Positions 1-9,268 are shown, counted from the first letter of the stretch. The stretch: DNA of 36,411 nucleotides from a bacterium (GCA_021790005.1 JAJYIP010000002.1:1-36411); one strand, 5' to 3'. Numbers and translations: made by a program. Notes: generated by a model from the sequence alone, not told the origin.

Positions 1-131
1 ACACCAAGGACACAGATACAGGGTAAACTAGTCAGCTATCTTCACTACTACAACTTTAAACGTGTACACTTGAGCTTACAGTACAGGGTGCCTGCTGACA
101 TGTTGCAAAGCTCCTGAGTTTTATACGTTGA

Positions 132-1334
132 TTACGAACTCTTGTACTGTACGCTAAAGCTGGCGTTGTCGCTACCGATTGCGGAAGGCTGTGCTACGGT
201 TGCGCCGGTTGAATTGACCATCATAATACTATTGGCGTTGAGTTGTGCGAGATTGTCGCTGGCACCGTTGGCGGTGGCAGATGTTTGAGAAAAGCTGACG
301 GTACCGAAGTTATCCAGTGGGTAGAGCTGGCCGTTGGTTTTGCTCGGATCCTCTTCTATCCATTCGGCGGAGGATAGACTGGAGGTGTAATTGAGAGTTT
401 TTGTAAATGTTTCTTTTTGTGTTGTGTCCTGAATCGTTATGGTCCACGAGTTAGTCGCTGATTCTATGATTGAGACAATGATCGTATCGCCTGGTAAAAC
501 TTTAAAACCGACTACGCTACTCGCCGGCGCCGGTAAGGCTTCATAAAAGACCTGAGTCGAGACTGTACCAGATGAAGTTACGCTATTGTTGACTCCTGCC
601 TGGATTAGGTCGGTACCGGTAATACCACCTATGCCTATCCATGTGGCGTCATAGGAAGTTGTGCTGCCGCTGCTGGTTGGCGAGTTGGCAATCCAGGATC
701 CATATACGGCAGTATATTTAACATTAGACGTCGCCGAAAAATAACCGGACCAGTTCGATGAGGTATATTGGGTAGTTGGCTGGCTGGTCTGAGTACTTGA
801 GGTTGTTGTTGAGCTGGTAGAAGGACTGCTGGTCGTTGTCTGAGTACTCGAGGTTGTTGTTGAGCTGGTTGTTGAGGTTGAAGAGGTGCTACTGACGGGC
901 TGAAGCGTCGGTACGCTACTATTTGGAGCCGGCGTAACCGGAGGGGCCGGAGCTGGAGCAGTGTTTGCGACAGGTGCTGTCGGTGGTTTAGGTGTCGCCG
1001 CTGGTTTAGGTATTGGCGCCGGAGCTGGAGCCGGCGTAACCGGAGCTGGGCTTGGCTTTATGGCTATCTGGGTTGTTGGCGGTTTGGGGGGAGTGGTTTT
1101 TGGTTTTGGTTGAAGGCTTGTCTTATGGCGTGTAGTAGTAGTTTTTATAACCGGATGAATATAAATAGCCGTAATCACAAAAATAGCCAAACACAACGTA
1201 GTAATTAGCATCAGGTGGTTAAATTTATGGATGCTTTTAATGTGTTTTACGAACTTGATGAGTAATTTTTCTAGTGATATTTTTTTGTTTTCGCTCAATA
1301 GTTTAATAATAAAATATTTCAGGCATAAACGCAC
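132..1334 (-). CDS. Secreted/membrane-anchored G1-family (eqolisin, glutamic) peptidase with N-terminal TM and long Pro/Thr/Ser-rich linker
   Basis: 400 aa ORF. TM near N-terminus (HLMLITTLCLAIFVITAIYI), low-complexity P/A/T/S linker, then domain SNWSGYF...ATWIGIGGITGTDLIQAG...AEWIEEDP, matching the G1 peptidase signature with the Gln and Glu dyad positions. Start is GTG. Confidence 0.8.
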   Translation of the reverse strand: MRLCLKYFIIKLLSENKKISLEKLLIKFVKHIKSIHKFNHLMLITTLCLAIFVITAIYIHPVIKTTTTRHKTSLQPKPKTTPPKPPTTQIAIKPSPAPVTPAPAPAPIPKPAATPKPPTAPVANTAPAPAPPVTPAPNSSVPTLQPVSSTSSTSTTSSTTTSSTQTTTSSPSTSSTTTSSTQTSQPTTQYTSSNWSGYFSATSNVKYTAVYGSWIANSPTSSGSTTSYDATWIGIGGITGTDLIQAGVNNSVTSSGTVSTQVFYEALPAPASSVVGFKVLPGDTIIVSIIESATNSWTITIQDTTQKETFTKTLNYTSSLSSAEWIEEDPSKTNGQLYPLDNFGTVSFSQTSATANGASDNLAQLNANSIMMVNSTGATVAQPSAIGSDNASFSVQYKSS

Positions 1335-1357
1335 GTGTATGATCTGACTTTAAAAAG

Positions 1358-1379
1358 CAAAAAAGCCCGTTGCCGGGCT
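1358..1379 (-). terminator. Rho-independent terminator
   Basis: On minus strand AGCCCG-GCAA-CGGGCT followed by TTTTTT. Confidence 0.75.
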
Positions 1380-1414
1380 AATTTGCTTGACGAATCATTG
1401 CTGATTACGTCATA

Positions 1415-1534
1415 TCATCTTTCGATGACAACCACCTCAACGATGGTATTGTCTACTATAGCACTGCTACCAATCAGTGCAAGCACTAGCGTTTTAAAGT
1501 GTGCATAAAAAGTGGATAAGTGACTAGTTGTCAT
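1415..1534 (-). CDS. Possible 39-aa small hydrophobic peptide
   Basis: Not in the ORF track. ATG...TGA encodes MTTSHLSTFYAHFKTLVLALIGSSAIVDNTIVEVVVIER. It lies between the tRNA genes and a terminator on the same strand. Confidence 0.3.
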   Translation of the reverse strand: MTTSHLSTFYAHFKTLVLALIGSSAIVDNTIVEVVVIER

Positions 1535-1556
1535 CTAGTGCAAGCTTATTAAGTAA

Positions 1557-1633
1557 TGGTGCCCCGGGATGGATTCGAACCAACGACCTTAGGCTTAGAA
1601 GTCCTCTGCTCTATCCTGCTGAGCTACCGGGGC
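1557..1633 (-). tRNA. tRNA-Arg(TCT), CCA encoded
   Basis: Reverse complement GCCCCGGTAGCTCAGCAGGATAGAGCAGAGGACTTCTAAGCCTAAGGTCGTTGGTTCGAATCCATCCCGGGGCACCA; loop CTTCTAA gives anticodon TCT. Confidence 0.95.
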
Positions 1634-1641
1634 AATACTTT

Positions 1642-1716
1642 TGGTGCGGGTGGGGAGAGTCGAACTCCCGTCACCAACTTGGAAGGTTGGGATAATAGCC
1701 GTTATACCACACCCGC
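1642..1716 (-). tRNA. tRNA-Gly(TCC), CCA encoded
   Basis: Reverse complement GCGGGTGTGGTATAACGGCTATTATCCCAACCTTCCAAGTTGG...CACCCGCACCA; anticodon loop CTTCCAA. Confidence 0.95.
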
Positions 1717-1757
1717 AGTATAAAACAGAGGCGATTATACCACTGTTTTGGTTTTTA

Positions 1758-3281
1758 CTAAACCTCGCTCATGATTGTAATATCTGCACCCAGTTGATTA
1801 AGTCTTGTTGCTAAATCTTCATAGCCACGGTTAATGGTGTAGACGTTTCTGAGGATGGATATGCCAGGCGCGGCTAACATGCCAATTAGTAGCATAACTG
1901 CCGGCCGGATGCCGCTCGGACAAACCAGGTCGGCTGCCTTAAACCGGGTAGGACCAGTTATGAACACACGGTGCGGATCCGCCAATTCAAGATTGACTCC
2001 AATCTTTTTCATTTCCGTATACATGAGCGCCCGATCTTCGTATACCCAGTCATGTATAAGTGTGCGGCCGTGAGCGACGGCTGCTATCGGTACAAAGTAA
2101 GGCAAGTGATCAATATTGAGTCCGGGAAAGACATTCGGATGGATTTTATCGGTAGGCGCGACCAACTTACCATTATGTTTATGAATGGTTATGTCTACTA
2201 GGTCGGTTTTAGCGTTGTCGGCTTTGTACGTTTCGCTAGTATCATAGCTTAAACCCATCTTCTCCAATTTAAGTAGTTCAAGCTCAAGAAATTCGATTGG
2301 TGCCCGTTTGATGGTTATAGAAGAATTGGTCGTGACGGCGGCTGAAATGAAGGTCATGGCTTCAACCGGATCTTCGCTGGGCGAATAGCTCACGTTTCGG
2401 GTAATGGTTTCGACACCGTGGACGATAATAGTTGAAGTGCCGATACCTTCAATCCGTATTCCGAGCTTTTCAAGAAAGAAGCACAAATCTTGTATCATAT
2501 AGTTCGCGCTGGCCATCTTAATAACAGTTTTTCCGGGTACTAGAGCGGCTGCCATAATGATATTTTCGGTGGTCGTATCACCAGATTCGTATAGTACGAC
2601 ATTTCGACTCGGCAGCCGAAGCTTTGATTTTATTAGATAGTGACCAGATTTGGTGTCGACATCCACACCAAATTCCTCAAGAGCGTATAGGTGAGGGAGG
2701 ACTGTGCGTCGTCCTAAGTCGCAACCTCCGGTGTAAGGTATGACGAATTCTTTCGAACGATGGATAAGGGGGCCGATAAGCATGATGACGCTGCGAGTCT
2801 TTTTGGCAGCTTCATGATTAATGTTACTGAGCTCAAGCCGATCAGGCACTTTAATTACTAGATCATTATTGTTTTGCCATTTTACCTGTACGCCGATACT
2901 TACAAGGACTTCAATAATTCTATAAACCTCTTCAATCCGGGCTATGTTTTTTAAGGTCGTCGTACCTCTGTTCAGCAGACTGGCGCAAAGCAGTCCGACA
3001 GCAGCATTTTTACTGGTCTTGAGGGTAATTTCACCATGGAGTTCATGTCCACCCTCGATCCGCAGATTAACAGCTGTTCCGGTGACGCTGATAAGCTGTT
3101 TGTTTAAGACTTCGCTTATCCGGCCAAGAGTTTCTAGGCTCATGTTCTGTCGGCCGTGCTCCATACGATTCACGGCGGACTGTGAAGTTGCTAGTCGCTT
3201 AGCAAATTCATTTTGTGTAAGACCACGTTCTTGCCTTATTTGGGCGATAAGTTGGCCAATTTGCTCATTGGTTGTTAACAT
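1758..3281 (-). CDS. murA: UDP-N-acetylglucosamine 1-carboxyvinyltransferase (MurA-like) with N-terminal XRE-type HTH
   Basis: N-terminus IGQLIAQIRQERGLTQNEFAKRLATSQSAVNRMEHGRQNMSLETLGRISEVL is an XRE HTH. Remainder is an EPSP-synthase fold with MurA residues: KN in LKTSKNAAV, Cys loop GGCDLGRR, and RGYEDLATRLNQLGA. Confidence 0.88.
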   Translation of the reverse strand: MLTTNEQIGQLIAQIRQERGLTQNEFAKRLATSQSAVNRMEHGRQNMSLETLGRISEVLNKQLISVTGTAVNLRIEGGHELHGEITLKTSKNAAVGLLCASLLNRGTTTLKNIARIEEVYRIIEVLVSIGVQVKWQNNNDLVIKVPDRLELSNINHEAAKKTRSVIMLIGPLIHRSKEFVIPYTGGCDLGRRTVLPHLYALEEFGVDVDTKSGHYLIKSKLRLPSRNVVLYESGDTTTENIIMAAALVPGKTVIKMASANYMIQDLCFFLEKLGIRIEGIGTSTIIVHGVETITRNVSYSPSEDPVEAMTFISAAVTTNSSITIKRAPIEFLELELLKLEKMGLSYDTSETYKADNAKTDLVDITIHKHNGKLVAPTDKIHPNVFPGLNIDHLPYFVPIAAVAHGRTLIHDWVYEDRALMYTEMKKIGVNLELADPHRVFITGPTRFKAADLVCPSGIRPAVMLLIGMLAAPGISILRNVYTINRGYEDLATRLNQLGADITIMSEV

Positions 3282-3293
3282 TGTCTACCTTTT

Positions 3294-3309
3294 ATATCAT
3301 AAATGATAT
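3294..3309. promoter_or_regulatory. Perfect 7-bp inverted repeat (ATATCAT-AA-ATGATAT) in the murA-glyA divergent region, overlapping a candidate murA -10 (TATGAT on minus)
   Basis: Read directly: tATATCATAAATGATATta; minus-strand TATGAT at 3296-3301, 14 nt from the murA start codon. Confidence 0.5.
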
Positions 3310-3410
3310 TATTAACGCAATTGGTTTTTGTTTTGGAGGAGTGGCTTAATTTTAATACCAACTGTATCTTGTTACAATAGGTTTTATAAAGTATGGAGGG
3401 CCGACCAGAG

Positions 3411-4682
3411 ATGAAAGACAAAGCTGTTGCTGACCTGATTGCAGCCGAAGAAAAGCGTCAGCGTGGCGGTCTTGAACTTATACCGAGTGAGAACTACGTC
3501 AGCCGGGATGTCCTGACAGCCCTAGGCAGTGTTTTTACTAATAAGTATTCTGAAGGCTATCCTGGTAAAAGATATTACGGTGGTCAGATTAATACCGATC
3601 AGCTTGAGCAATTAGCAATCGATCGGGCGAAAAGTCTTTTTAGGGCAGATCATGCTAATGTACAGCCTCATTCCGGCGCGCCGGCCAATGAAGCGGTTTA
3701 TCATGCTTGGCTGGAACCCGGTGACACTATTATGGGTATGGAGTTGAGTCATGGAGGGCATTTAACGCACGGCCGACCCGGTACTATATCGGCCAAATTA
3801 TTTAACTTCGTACGCTATGGCATTAAAGACTTAGAGACTGGTGAGCTTGACTATGATGCCATGCACGACCTAGCTATGAAGACAAAGCCGCGGATTATTC
3901 TAGCTGGTTTTTCGTCTTATCCCCGGGAACTTGATTATGCTAGATTTGCAGCTATCGCCAAAGATTGCGACGCCGTTTTGATGGCAGATATGGCGCATAT
4001 TGCTGGTCTGATTGCGGGCGGCGTATTGGCGAACCCATTTGACTATGGCTTTAACGTTATAACTACGACCACGCATAAGACCTTACGCGGTCCACGTGGC
4101 GCTATGATTTTATCCAGAGGTATTGCCAGTAATCCGCTTAAAGAAGTTGAGAAAACGGTTGCTAATTTGCCGACACTTATAGATCGAACGGTATTCCCGG
4201 GACTGCAGGGTGGTCCGCACATGAATACGATTGCGGCTAAAGCTGTTGCTTTGGGCGAAGCGTCAACCGAGGAATTTCATAACTACTGCGTTCAGGTGTT
4301 AAGTAACGCTAAGGCCCTAAGTGAAAGCTTGATGAGGCGCGGGTTCAAATTAATCACCAACGGCACCGATAACCACATGATGGTTGCGGATGTACAGGCC
4401 AGTTTCGGATTTGACGGTCAATTTGCCGAGACCGTACTGGACAAGATTGGCTTGACGCTCAATAAAAATGTCATTCCGGATGATCCTCTGCCACCCTACA
4501 GACCTAGCGGTATCCGTCTTGGCACGCCCGCCATAACGACCAGGGGTCTTAAAGAAGAACACATGGATCAGATAGCGGAATGGATGCATCAGGCGTTAAA
4601 GACCAAGGGTGACGAGCAGGCCATCAGCCGGCTCGCGAATGAAGTTACGGCCTTTGCAAAGAGTTTTCCGTTGCCAAGTTGA
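3411..4682 (+). CDS. glyA: Serine hydroxymethyltransferase
   Basis: MKDKAVADLIAAEEKRQRGGLELIPSENYVS...TTTTHKTLRGPRGAMI (PLP lysine motif). The track start is 3393. An ATG at 3411 preceded by GGAGGG is an equally plausible start. Confidence 0.95.
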   Translation: MKDKAVADLIAAEEKRQRGGLELIPSENYVSRDVLTALGSVFTNKYSEGYPGKRYYGGQINTDQLEQLAIDRAKSLFRADHANVQPHSGAPANEAVYHAWLEPGDTIMGMELSHGGHLTHGRPGTISAKLFNFVRYGIKDLETGELDYDAMHDLAMKTKPRIILAGFSSYPRELDYARFAAIAKDCDAVLMADMAHIAGLIAGGVLANPFDYGFNVITTTTHKTLRGPRGAMILSRGIASNPLKEVEKTVANLPTLIDRTVFPGLQGGPHMNTIAAKAVALGEASTEEFHNYCVQVLSNAKALSESLMRRGFKLITNGTDNHMMVADVQASFGFDGQFAETVLDKIGLTLNKNVIPDDPLPPYRPSGIRLGTPAITTRGLKEEHMDQIAEWMHQALKTKGDEQAISRLANEVTAFAKSFPLPS

Positions 4683-4685
4683 CCA

Positions 4686-5714
4686 CTAGGGCAGGATTAT
4701 AGGTTCTTGTTTTAGATCGATATTAAATTCTTGTTTGACCTTTGTTTTTACTTTTTCGACAAACTTAATCAGGTCGGCAGTGGATTTGGCAGATTTGTTA
4801 ATAAAAATCAACGACTGTGTCGGCCAGGTGGCCATGCCGGTCTGTTCATCGTAGTAGTTTTGGAAACCAGCCCGGTCTAACAACCAGGCGGCCGGTATCT
4901 TAAACCTGTCATTTTCTACTGGCCAGCTCGGTACGCTGCCGTATTTATCTATTAGATTGGTTAAAATATTGCGCTCAACAATCGGATTAGCCAGAAAAGA
5001 TCCGTTATTGGCGACTAATTTCGGATCGGGTAATTTATGCTGTCTTATGTCCACGACCGCGTTGCTAATAGATGCTGGGCTGTAATCTTTAATGTTATGT
5101 TCTTCAAGATAGCTAGTCAGGGAAGCATAAAATGGTGGCATAAGGTTAGTTTTTGACAGCATTAAAGTTATTCCGGTTATAAGATACCTGCCGGACATCG
5201 TGCTATTGAATACGCTGCTGCGATAGCCAAAGTTGCAATCCGCCGCCCCTAAAGTAACCAGTTTGTCTACCTGCACGTCATAAGCCGTCAGTGAAACTAG
5301 GGTTTGGGCTATCTCCTGGCCATATGCACCAACATTTTGAACCGGTGTAGCGCCGGCCGTTCCAGGGATCAGGCTCAGACATTCGATGCCGGACAAACCC
5401 ATCTCGACAGTGCGCTTAACTACTGAATCCCAATTCTCTCCGGCACCGATTGAAATAAATGTCGAAGCATCGTCCTCGCTTATGACTTCGAAGCCCTTTA
5501 TGCGGTTGACTATAACCAGTCCGCTAAAGCCTTCGTCCCGCCAGATTATATTGCTGCCCATACCGATGACAATAAAGGGTAATTGATGTTTTTTAGCACC
5601 TATGAGCGCGCTGATCAGGTCGTCACTTGAATCCACCACGATTAAATAAGAAGCTTTGCCGCCAAGTCGCATGGTTGAATAAAGCTTGAGATCGGCGTTC
5701 TTTACCATTTCCAT
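4686..5714 (-). CDS. murB: UDP-N-acetylmuramate dehydrogenase (UDP-N-acetylenolpyruvoylglucosamine reductase)
   Basis: FAD-binding VIGMGSNIIWRDEGFSGLVI, LSLIPGTAGATPVQNVGAYGQEI, GYRSSVFN and C-terminal AAWLLDRAGF motifs. Confidence 0.95.
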   Translation of the reverse strand: MEMVKNADLKLYSTMRLGGKASYLIVVDSSDDLISALIGAKKHQLPFIVIGMGSNIIWRDEGFSGLVIVNRIKGFEVISEDDASTFISIGAGENWDSVVKRTVEMGLSGIECLSLIPGTAGATPVQNVGAYGQEIAQTLVSLTAYDVQVDKLVTLGAADCNFGYRSSVFNSTMSGRYLITGITLMLSKTNLMPPFYASLTSYLEEHNIKDYSPASISNAVVDIRQHKLPDPKLVANNGSFLANPIVERNILTNLIDKYGSVPSWPVENDRFKIPAAWLLDRAGFQNYYDEQTGMATWPTQSLIFINKSAKSTADLIKFVEKVKTKVKQEFNIDLKQEPIILP

Positions 5715-5785
5715 TTATAGGTAGTATACAAACTTATAGCCAAATTAACTTGCATATATTCTTAATAAAGCGATACCATTAGTGC

Positions 5786-6337
5786 ATGAGTCGACCGTCG
5801 ATTGGCCCGAAGCCATACGAAAAGTTGGGTGAGGAACTAAGGCTGCTCCGGCAACGCCAAAAAGAAAGCCTGGCTGAGGTTTGTGGCGCCGTGGAAATTG
5901 ACGAGCACATTCTTGAACGTTACGAAGCCGGCTTTGATCGTCCTGATGAAGAGGTATTGAACCTGCTCATAAACCATTATCAACTTCAGGGATCGGGAGC
6001 CAGCCGGCTGTGGGAATTGGCGGGATATGATACCGGTCGGATCTTAGAAGACGAGCAGTTTATTGACGAAGCTTTGGCGGCAGCCCATCAGCTCATCATG
6101 GTTTTGGCTAGCGATGGCCGGACAGTATATACCGACGGCGTTAGCATTGACTGCAACAAAAGCGGACTCCAAATTACCTTTACGCAATCGGCTTCTAATG
6201 CTAAACCTATCATTGTTTCAAAACTTGGTATGAGTTACGACCAGGCACAAGAAGTTATTAAAGCGCTCGGTGTTGCGTTGGCCTATGGCCGTTTTGGGTT
6301 AGATAAGCCGTTGTTGCCACCGAAAACGGATCTGTAA
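5786..6337 (+). CDS. XRE-family HTH protein with DUF3467-like C-terminal domain
   Basis: N-terminal EKLGEELRLLRQRQKESLAEVCGAVEIDEHILERYEAG (HTH); C-terminal SGLQITFTQ...PIIVSKLGMSYDQAQEVIKALGVALAYGRFG resembles DUF3467. Confidence 0.65.
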   Translation: MSRPSIGPKPYEKLGEELRLLRQRQKESLAEVCGAVEIDEHILERYEAGFDRPDEEVLNLLINHYQLQGSGASRLWELAGYDTGRILEDEQFIDEALAAAHQLIMVLASDGRTVYTDGVSIDCNKSGLQITFTQSASNAKPIIVSKLGMSYDQAQEVIKALGVALAYGRFGLDKPLLPPKTDL

Positions 6338-6431
6338 GATATCTTACTGCTATTGTTTGCCGTCAAGCAGTAAGATTTGACTTAATGTTTCCTCTAAAGC
6401 TTAATCTAGATCAAACAAACAGGACAATACT

Positions 6432-6527
6432 ATGACAATCGAACAAATGCTGTCAGGATTGCATTCGATGGCTGAGAAAACTATGGTTACGAATGTAAAG
6501 CCAGTGCCGCCTAAATCCAAACACTAA
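6432..6527 (+). CDS. Possible 31-aa small protein
   Basis: ATG...TAA: MTIEQMLSGLHSMAEKTMVTNVKPVPPKSKH. No independent support. Confidence 0.2.
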   Translation: MTIEQMLSGLHSMAEKTMVTNVKPVPPKSKH

Positions 6528-6534
6528 ACGTTGG

Positions 6535-6966
6535 CTAAGCTTTGAGTTTGCTATATCTTTGAGCGTGCAGCCGTCTTATGCCGTGTATGGCTAGTGTGAA
6601 GCTCATAATTGCCATTGGTAATTCACCGAAAAAGGCGGTTATGAGGGCTTCAGAAAAGCCGATTGAGCCAATATTGTAGCCTAAAATATCAAACCAGGCA
6701 TCAGCTGCAAACAGGGTACCGGTAACGACTGCAGATATAACCATATAGATAGACTGAACTTTGGCTAATATGCCGGTTACCAGCAATGAAACAATCATGC
6801 CGATGTCTAATCCGACCCAGGTTATATCCCAGTTGCGCGATAGGTGCTCAGTCGGCAAGCGAAAGCCTAAGAATATGGTCCATGGAATCATGGCCAAGGA
6901 TATTATAATGTACAGGCTGGCAGCCCAAAGCGGAATCGAAATCTTAACTTTTTTTAATTCTTCCAT
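6535..6966 (-). CDS. Small integral membrane protein (about 4 TM)
   Basis: Hydrophobic 143 aa ORF preceded by TATTAT 10 nt before ATG. Confidence 0.6.
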   Translation of the reverse strand: MEELKKVKISIPLWAASLYIIISLAMIPWTIFLGFRLPTEHLSRNWDITWVGLDIGMIVSLLVTGILAKVQSIYMVISAVVTGTLFAADAWFDILGYNIGSIGFSEALITAFFGELPMAIMSFTLAIHGIRRLHAQRYSKLKA

Positions 6967-7063
6967 ATACCAGTCAATAATAGCAAAATCTATGGCAGTA
7001 TCATCATATTTTTATACTAAAACCCGGATTTAAAATCTGTAAAAACGAGTATACTAACGATGT

Positions 7064-7828
7064 ATGTTCGGCAGGTCTGTAATAAAACGACTGACAAACA
7101 GTTTCGGCGTATTTTCTGTCGAGGAGCTTAAATACGAAAACCGCTTGGCCAGAGTGCTTTTTAGTGGGCCACAACACGCCGCACAATCTGGTATTCCGCT
7201 GGATGGTAATCCGCGTTTGTTGTTTGACTATAATCAGCTTTTATTGGAATTGTCGATTGATTTAAACCCTGCAACGATCCTGGTTCTTGGCGGAGGCACG
7301 CTAACCCTGCCGATGGCTTTAGTGACCAACTTGCAAAACGTTCATGTGACGGTAGTCGAACAAAATCCCGATTTGATTCAATTGGCAGAGGAGTACTTTG
7401 ATTATCGACCCAATGATCGGCTTAAAATTGAAATCGGTGACGCTTTCCGTCTTTCCAAGCGGCTTAAAGCCCGTTATGACCTTATAATCACTGACGTTTT
7501 CGATAACTTTACAATACCACCGGCTTTTAGGACGCTTGGTTTTGCCCAATCGATTAAAAATTTACTGAATACCAACGGCCTAATTGCGACCAATTGTATT
7601 GCCGCTACAACTGGTTTTGCCGCCCAGCCGCTTCGGCAAATTGTAGCTGCGTATTCCCAGGCAATCGGACCAGTCAGGGCGGTTAAGGCGGACCGAGATT
7701 ATGCCTATTGGACCCCTCAAAACATGATTGTCATGGCTTATGCTGACGGTATTGTAAATCAGGCTTTACTAACCGGTGTGGAGTCGGTTGAATTGCCAGC
7801 TATTCAAGCCGAAGACCATCTGGCATAA
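7064..7828 (+). CDS. Spermidine-synthase-like SAM-dependent methyltransferase-fold protein
   Basis: ILVLGGGTLTLPMALVTNLQNVHVTVVEQNPDLIQLAEEYF...KIEIGDAF...YDLIITDVFD. Confidence 0.7.
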   Translation: MFGRSVIKRLTNSFGVFSVEELKYENRLARVLFSGPQHAAQSGIPLDGNPRLLFDYNQLLLELSIDLNPATILVLGGGTLTLPMALVTNLQNVHVTVVEQNPDLIQLAEEYFDYRPNDRLKIEIGDAFRLSKRLKARYDLIITDVFDNFTIPPAFRTLGFAQSIKNLLNTNGLIATNCIAATTGFAAQPLRQIVAAYSQAIGPVRAVKADRDYAYWTPQNMIVMAYADGIVNQALLTGVESVELPAIQAEDHLA

Positions 7829-7880
7829 TACTGGAAAATGAAGTCATATTGCTTTATGATGCTATTAGTCTGAAGGAAAA

Positions 7881-9248
7881 ATGAAAAAAAGAATTATTGA
7901 GAGAACGATTGAAGCGCCGGCTCAGATGTTGGAATACGGCGTTGAAAGCAGTCAAAAACTAGCCAAAAAAGTGCCTCTGGCCAGCTACCAGCCGTTAAAA
8001 AAGTCCAGGGATTATTGGAATACTTTGGGCCCGGGTTTGACAACGGGAGCATCCGATGATGATCCGTCCGGTATAGCTACCTACTCTCAAGCTGGTGCCC
8101 AAAATGGTTTCGGTTTGTTGTGGACCGCCGCCTTCACGTTTCCCTTAATGGCTGTCGTGCAAGAGATGTGTGCCCGTGTCGGCTTAGTAACCGGACGCGG
8201 ATTGGCAGCTAATATACGTTTGCATTTTGGCAAGAAAATCCTTTATTTCAGTAGTTTGCTGCTGTTTGCCGCCAATACGTTTAATATCGGGGCGGATATC
8301 GGGGCAATGGCCAATGCCGTCCAATTACTGGTTCATATCAACACGGCGGTTTTAGTGGTCGCCTCAACTACCCTAATACTGTTAATGCAAATATTTACTC
8401 CGTACTCAAAGTATGCCCGGTACTTAAAGTGGCTGGCTCTGGTTCTGTTCGCATATATATTGTCAGCTATTTTGGCGCACCCTAACTGGGGAGATGTTGC
8501 CAGACATGCCATTATCCCGCACATCTATTGGAGTAAAGGCGAGTTTCTGTTATTAACTGCTGTGCTCGGAACAACTATAACGCCCTATTTGTTTTTCTGG
8601 CAAACATCTCAGGAGATAGATGAAGCTATTGCAAAGGGCAAGCTTACCATTGAATCACGCCGGGGGAGCAGCCCCGAGGAAATGCGCAATATGCGAATCG
8701 ACGTATGGTCGGGCATGTTCTTATCCAATCTAGTCATGTTCTTTATAATCGCTGCCTGTGCCAGTGTTTTATATACGCATGGCATCACGGATATAGCAAC
8801 TGCTGCCCAGGCCGCCCAGGCTTTGCGCCCATTTGCCGGCGCCGCCACTTATTATCTGTTTGCGCTTGGAATTATCGGAATGGGGTTATTGGCTATTCCG
8901 GTTCTGGCCGGTTCAAGCGCTTATGCAATAAGCGAAAGTCTGGGTAAGAGACAGGGGCTTAACTCCAAGCTAAAGCAGGGCTACGCCTTTTACGGTGTCA
9001 TTATTATTTCCATGTTGGTAGGCCTTGCCTTGAACTTCATCGGTTTGAACCCGATCAAAGCACTGATCTACTCCGCGGTTGCTAATGGTATCGTCGCGCC
9101 GGTTATCTTGGTTCTTATCGTTCTGATCGCTAGAAATAAAAAAACCATGGGCGAGTGGCGCAATGGCAAGTTTAGCGGATTTTTTGGCTGGATTTTAGTG
9201 ATGCTTATGGGTTTATCCGGCATAGCAGCGATCATAAGTTTGTTTTAG
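7881..9248 (+). CDS. NRAMP (SLC11)-related divalent cation transporter, non-canonical metal-site motifs
   Basis: LGPGLTTGASDDDPSGIATYSQAGAQNGFGLLWT in TM1; TM6-like LGTTITPYLFFWQTSQ; about 11 TM. SD AAGGA before ATG. Confidence 0.85.
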   Translation: MKKRIIERTIEAPAQMLEYGVESSQKLAKKVPLASYQPLKKSRDYWNTLGPGLTTGASDDDPSGIATYSQAGAQNGFGLLWTAAFTFPLMAVVQEMCARVGLVTGRGLAANIRLHFGKKILYFSSLLLFAANTFNIGADIGAMANAVQLLVHINTAVLVVASTTLILLMQIFTPYSKYARYLKWLALVLFAYILSAILAHPNWGDVARHAIIPHIYWSKGEFLLLTAVLGTTITPYLFFWQTSQEIDEAIAKGKLTIESRRGSSPEEMRNMRIDVWSGMFLSNLVMFFIIAACASVLYTHGITDIATAAQAAQALRPFAGAATYYLFALGIIGMGLLAIPVLAGSSAYAISESLGKRQGLNSKLKQGYAFYGVIIISMLVGLALNFIGLNPIKALIYSAVANGIVAPVILVLIVLIARNKKTMGEWRNGKFSGFFGWILVMLMGLSGIAAIISLF

Positions 9249-9268
9249 TAAAACTGATTAGGAAATGA

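Noticed and set aside
1855-3306. Plus-strand ORFs inside murA (1855..2073, 1971..2201, 2944..3306)
   Set aside because: Antisense shadow ORFs overlapping a well-supported CDS; no family motifs.
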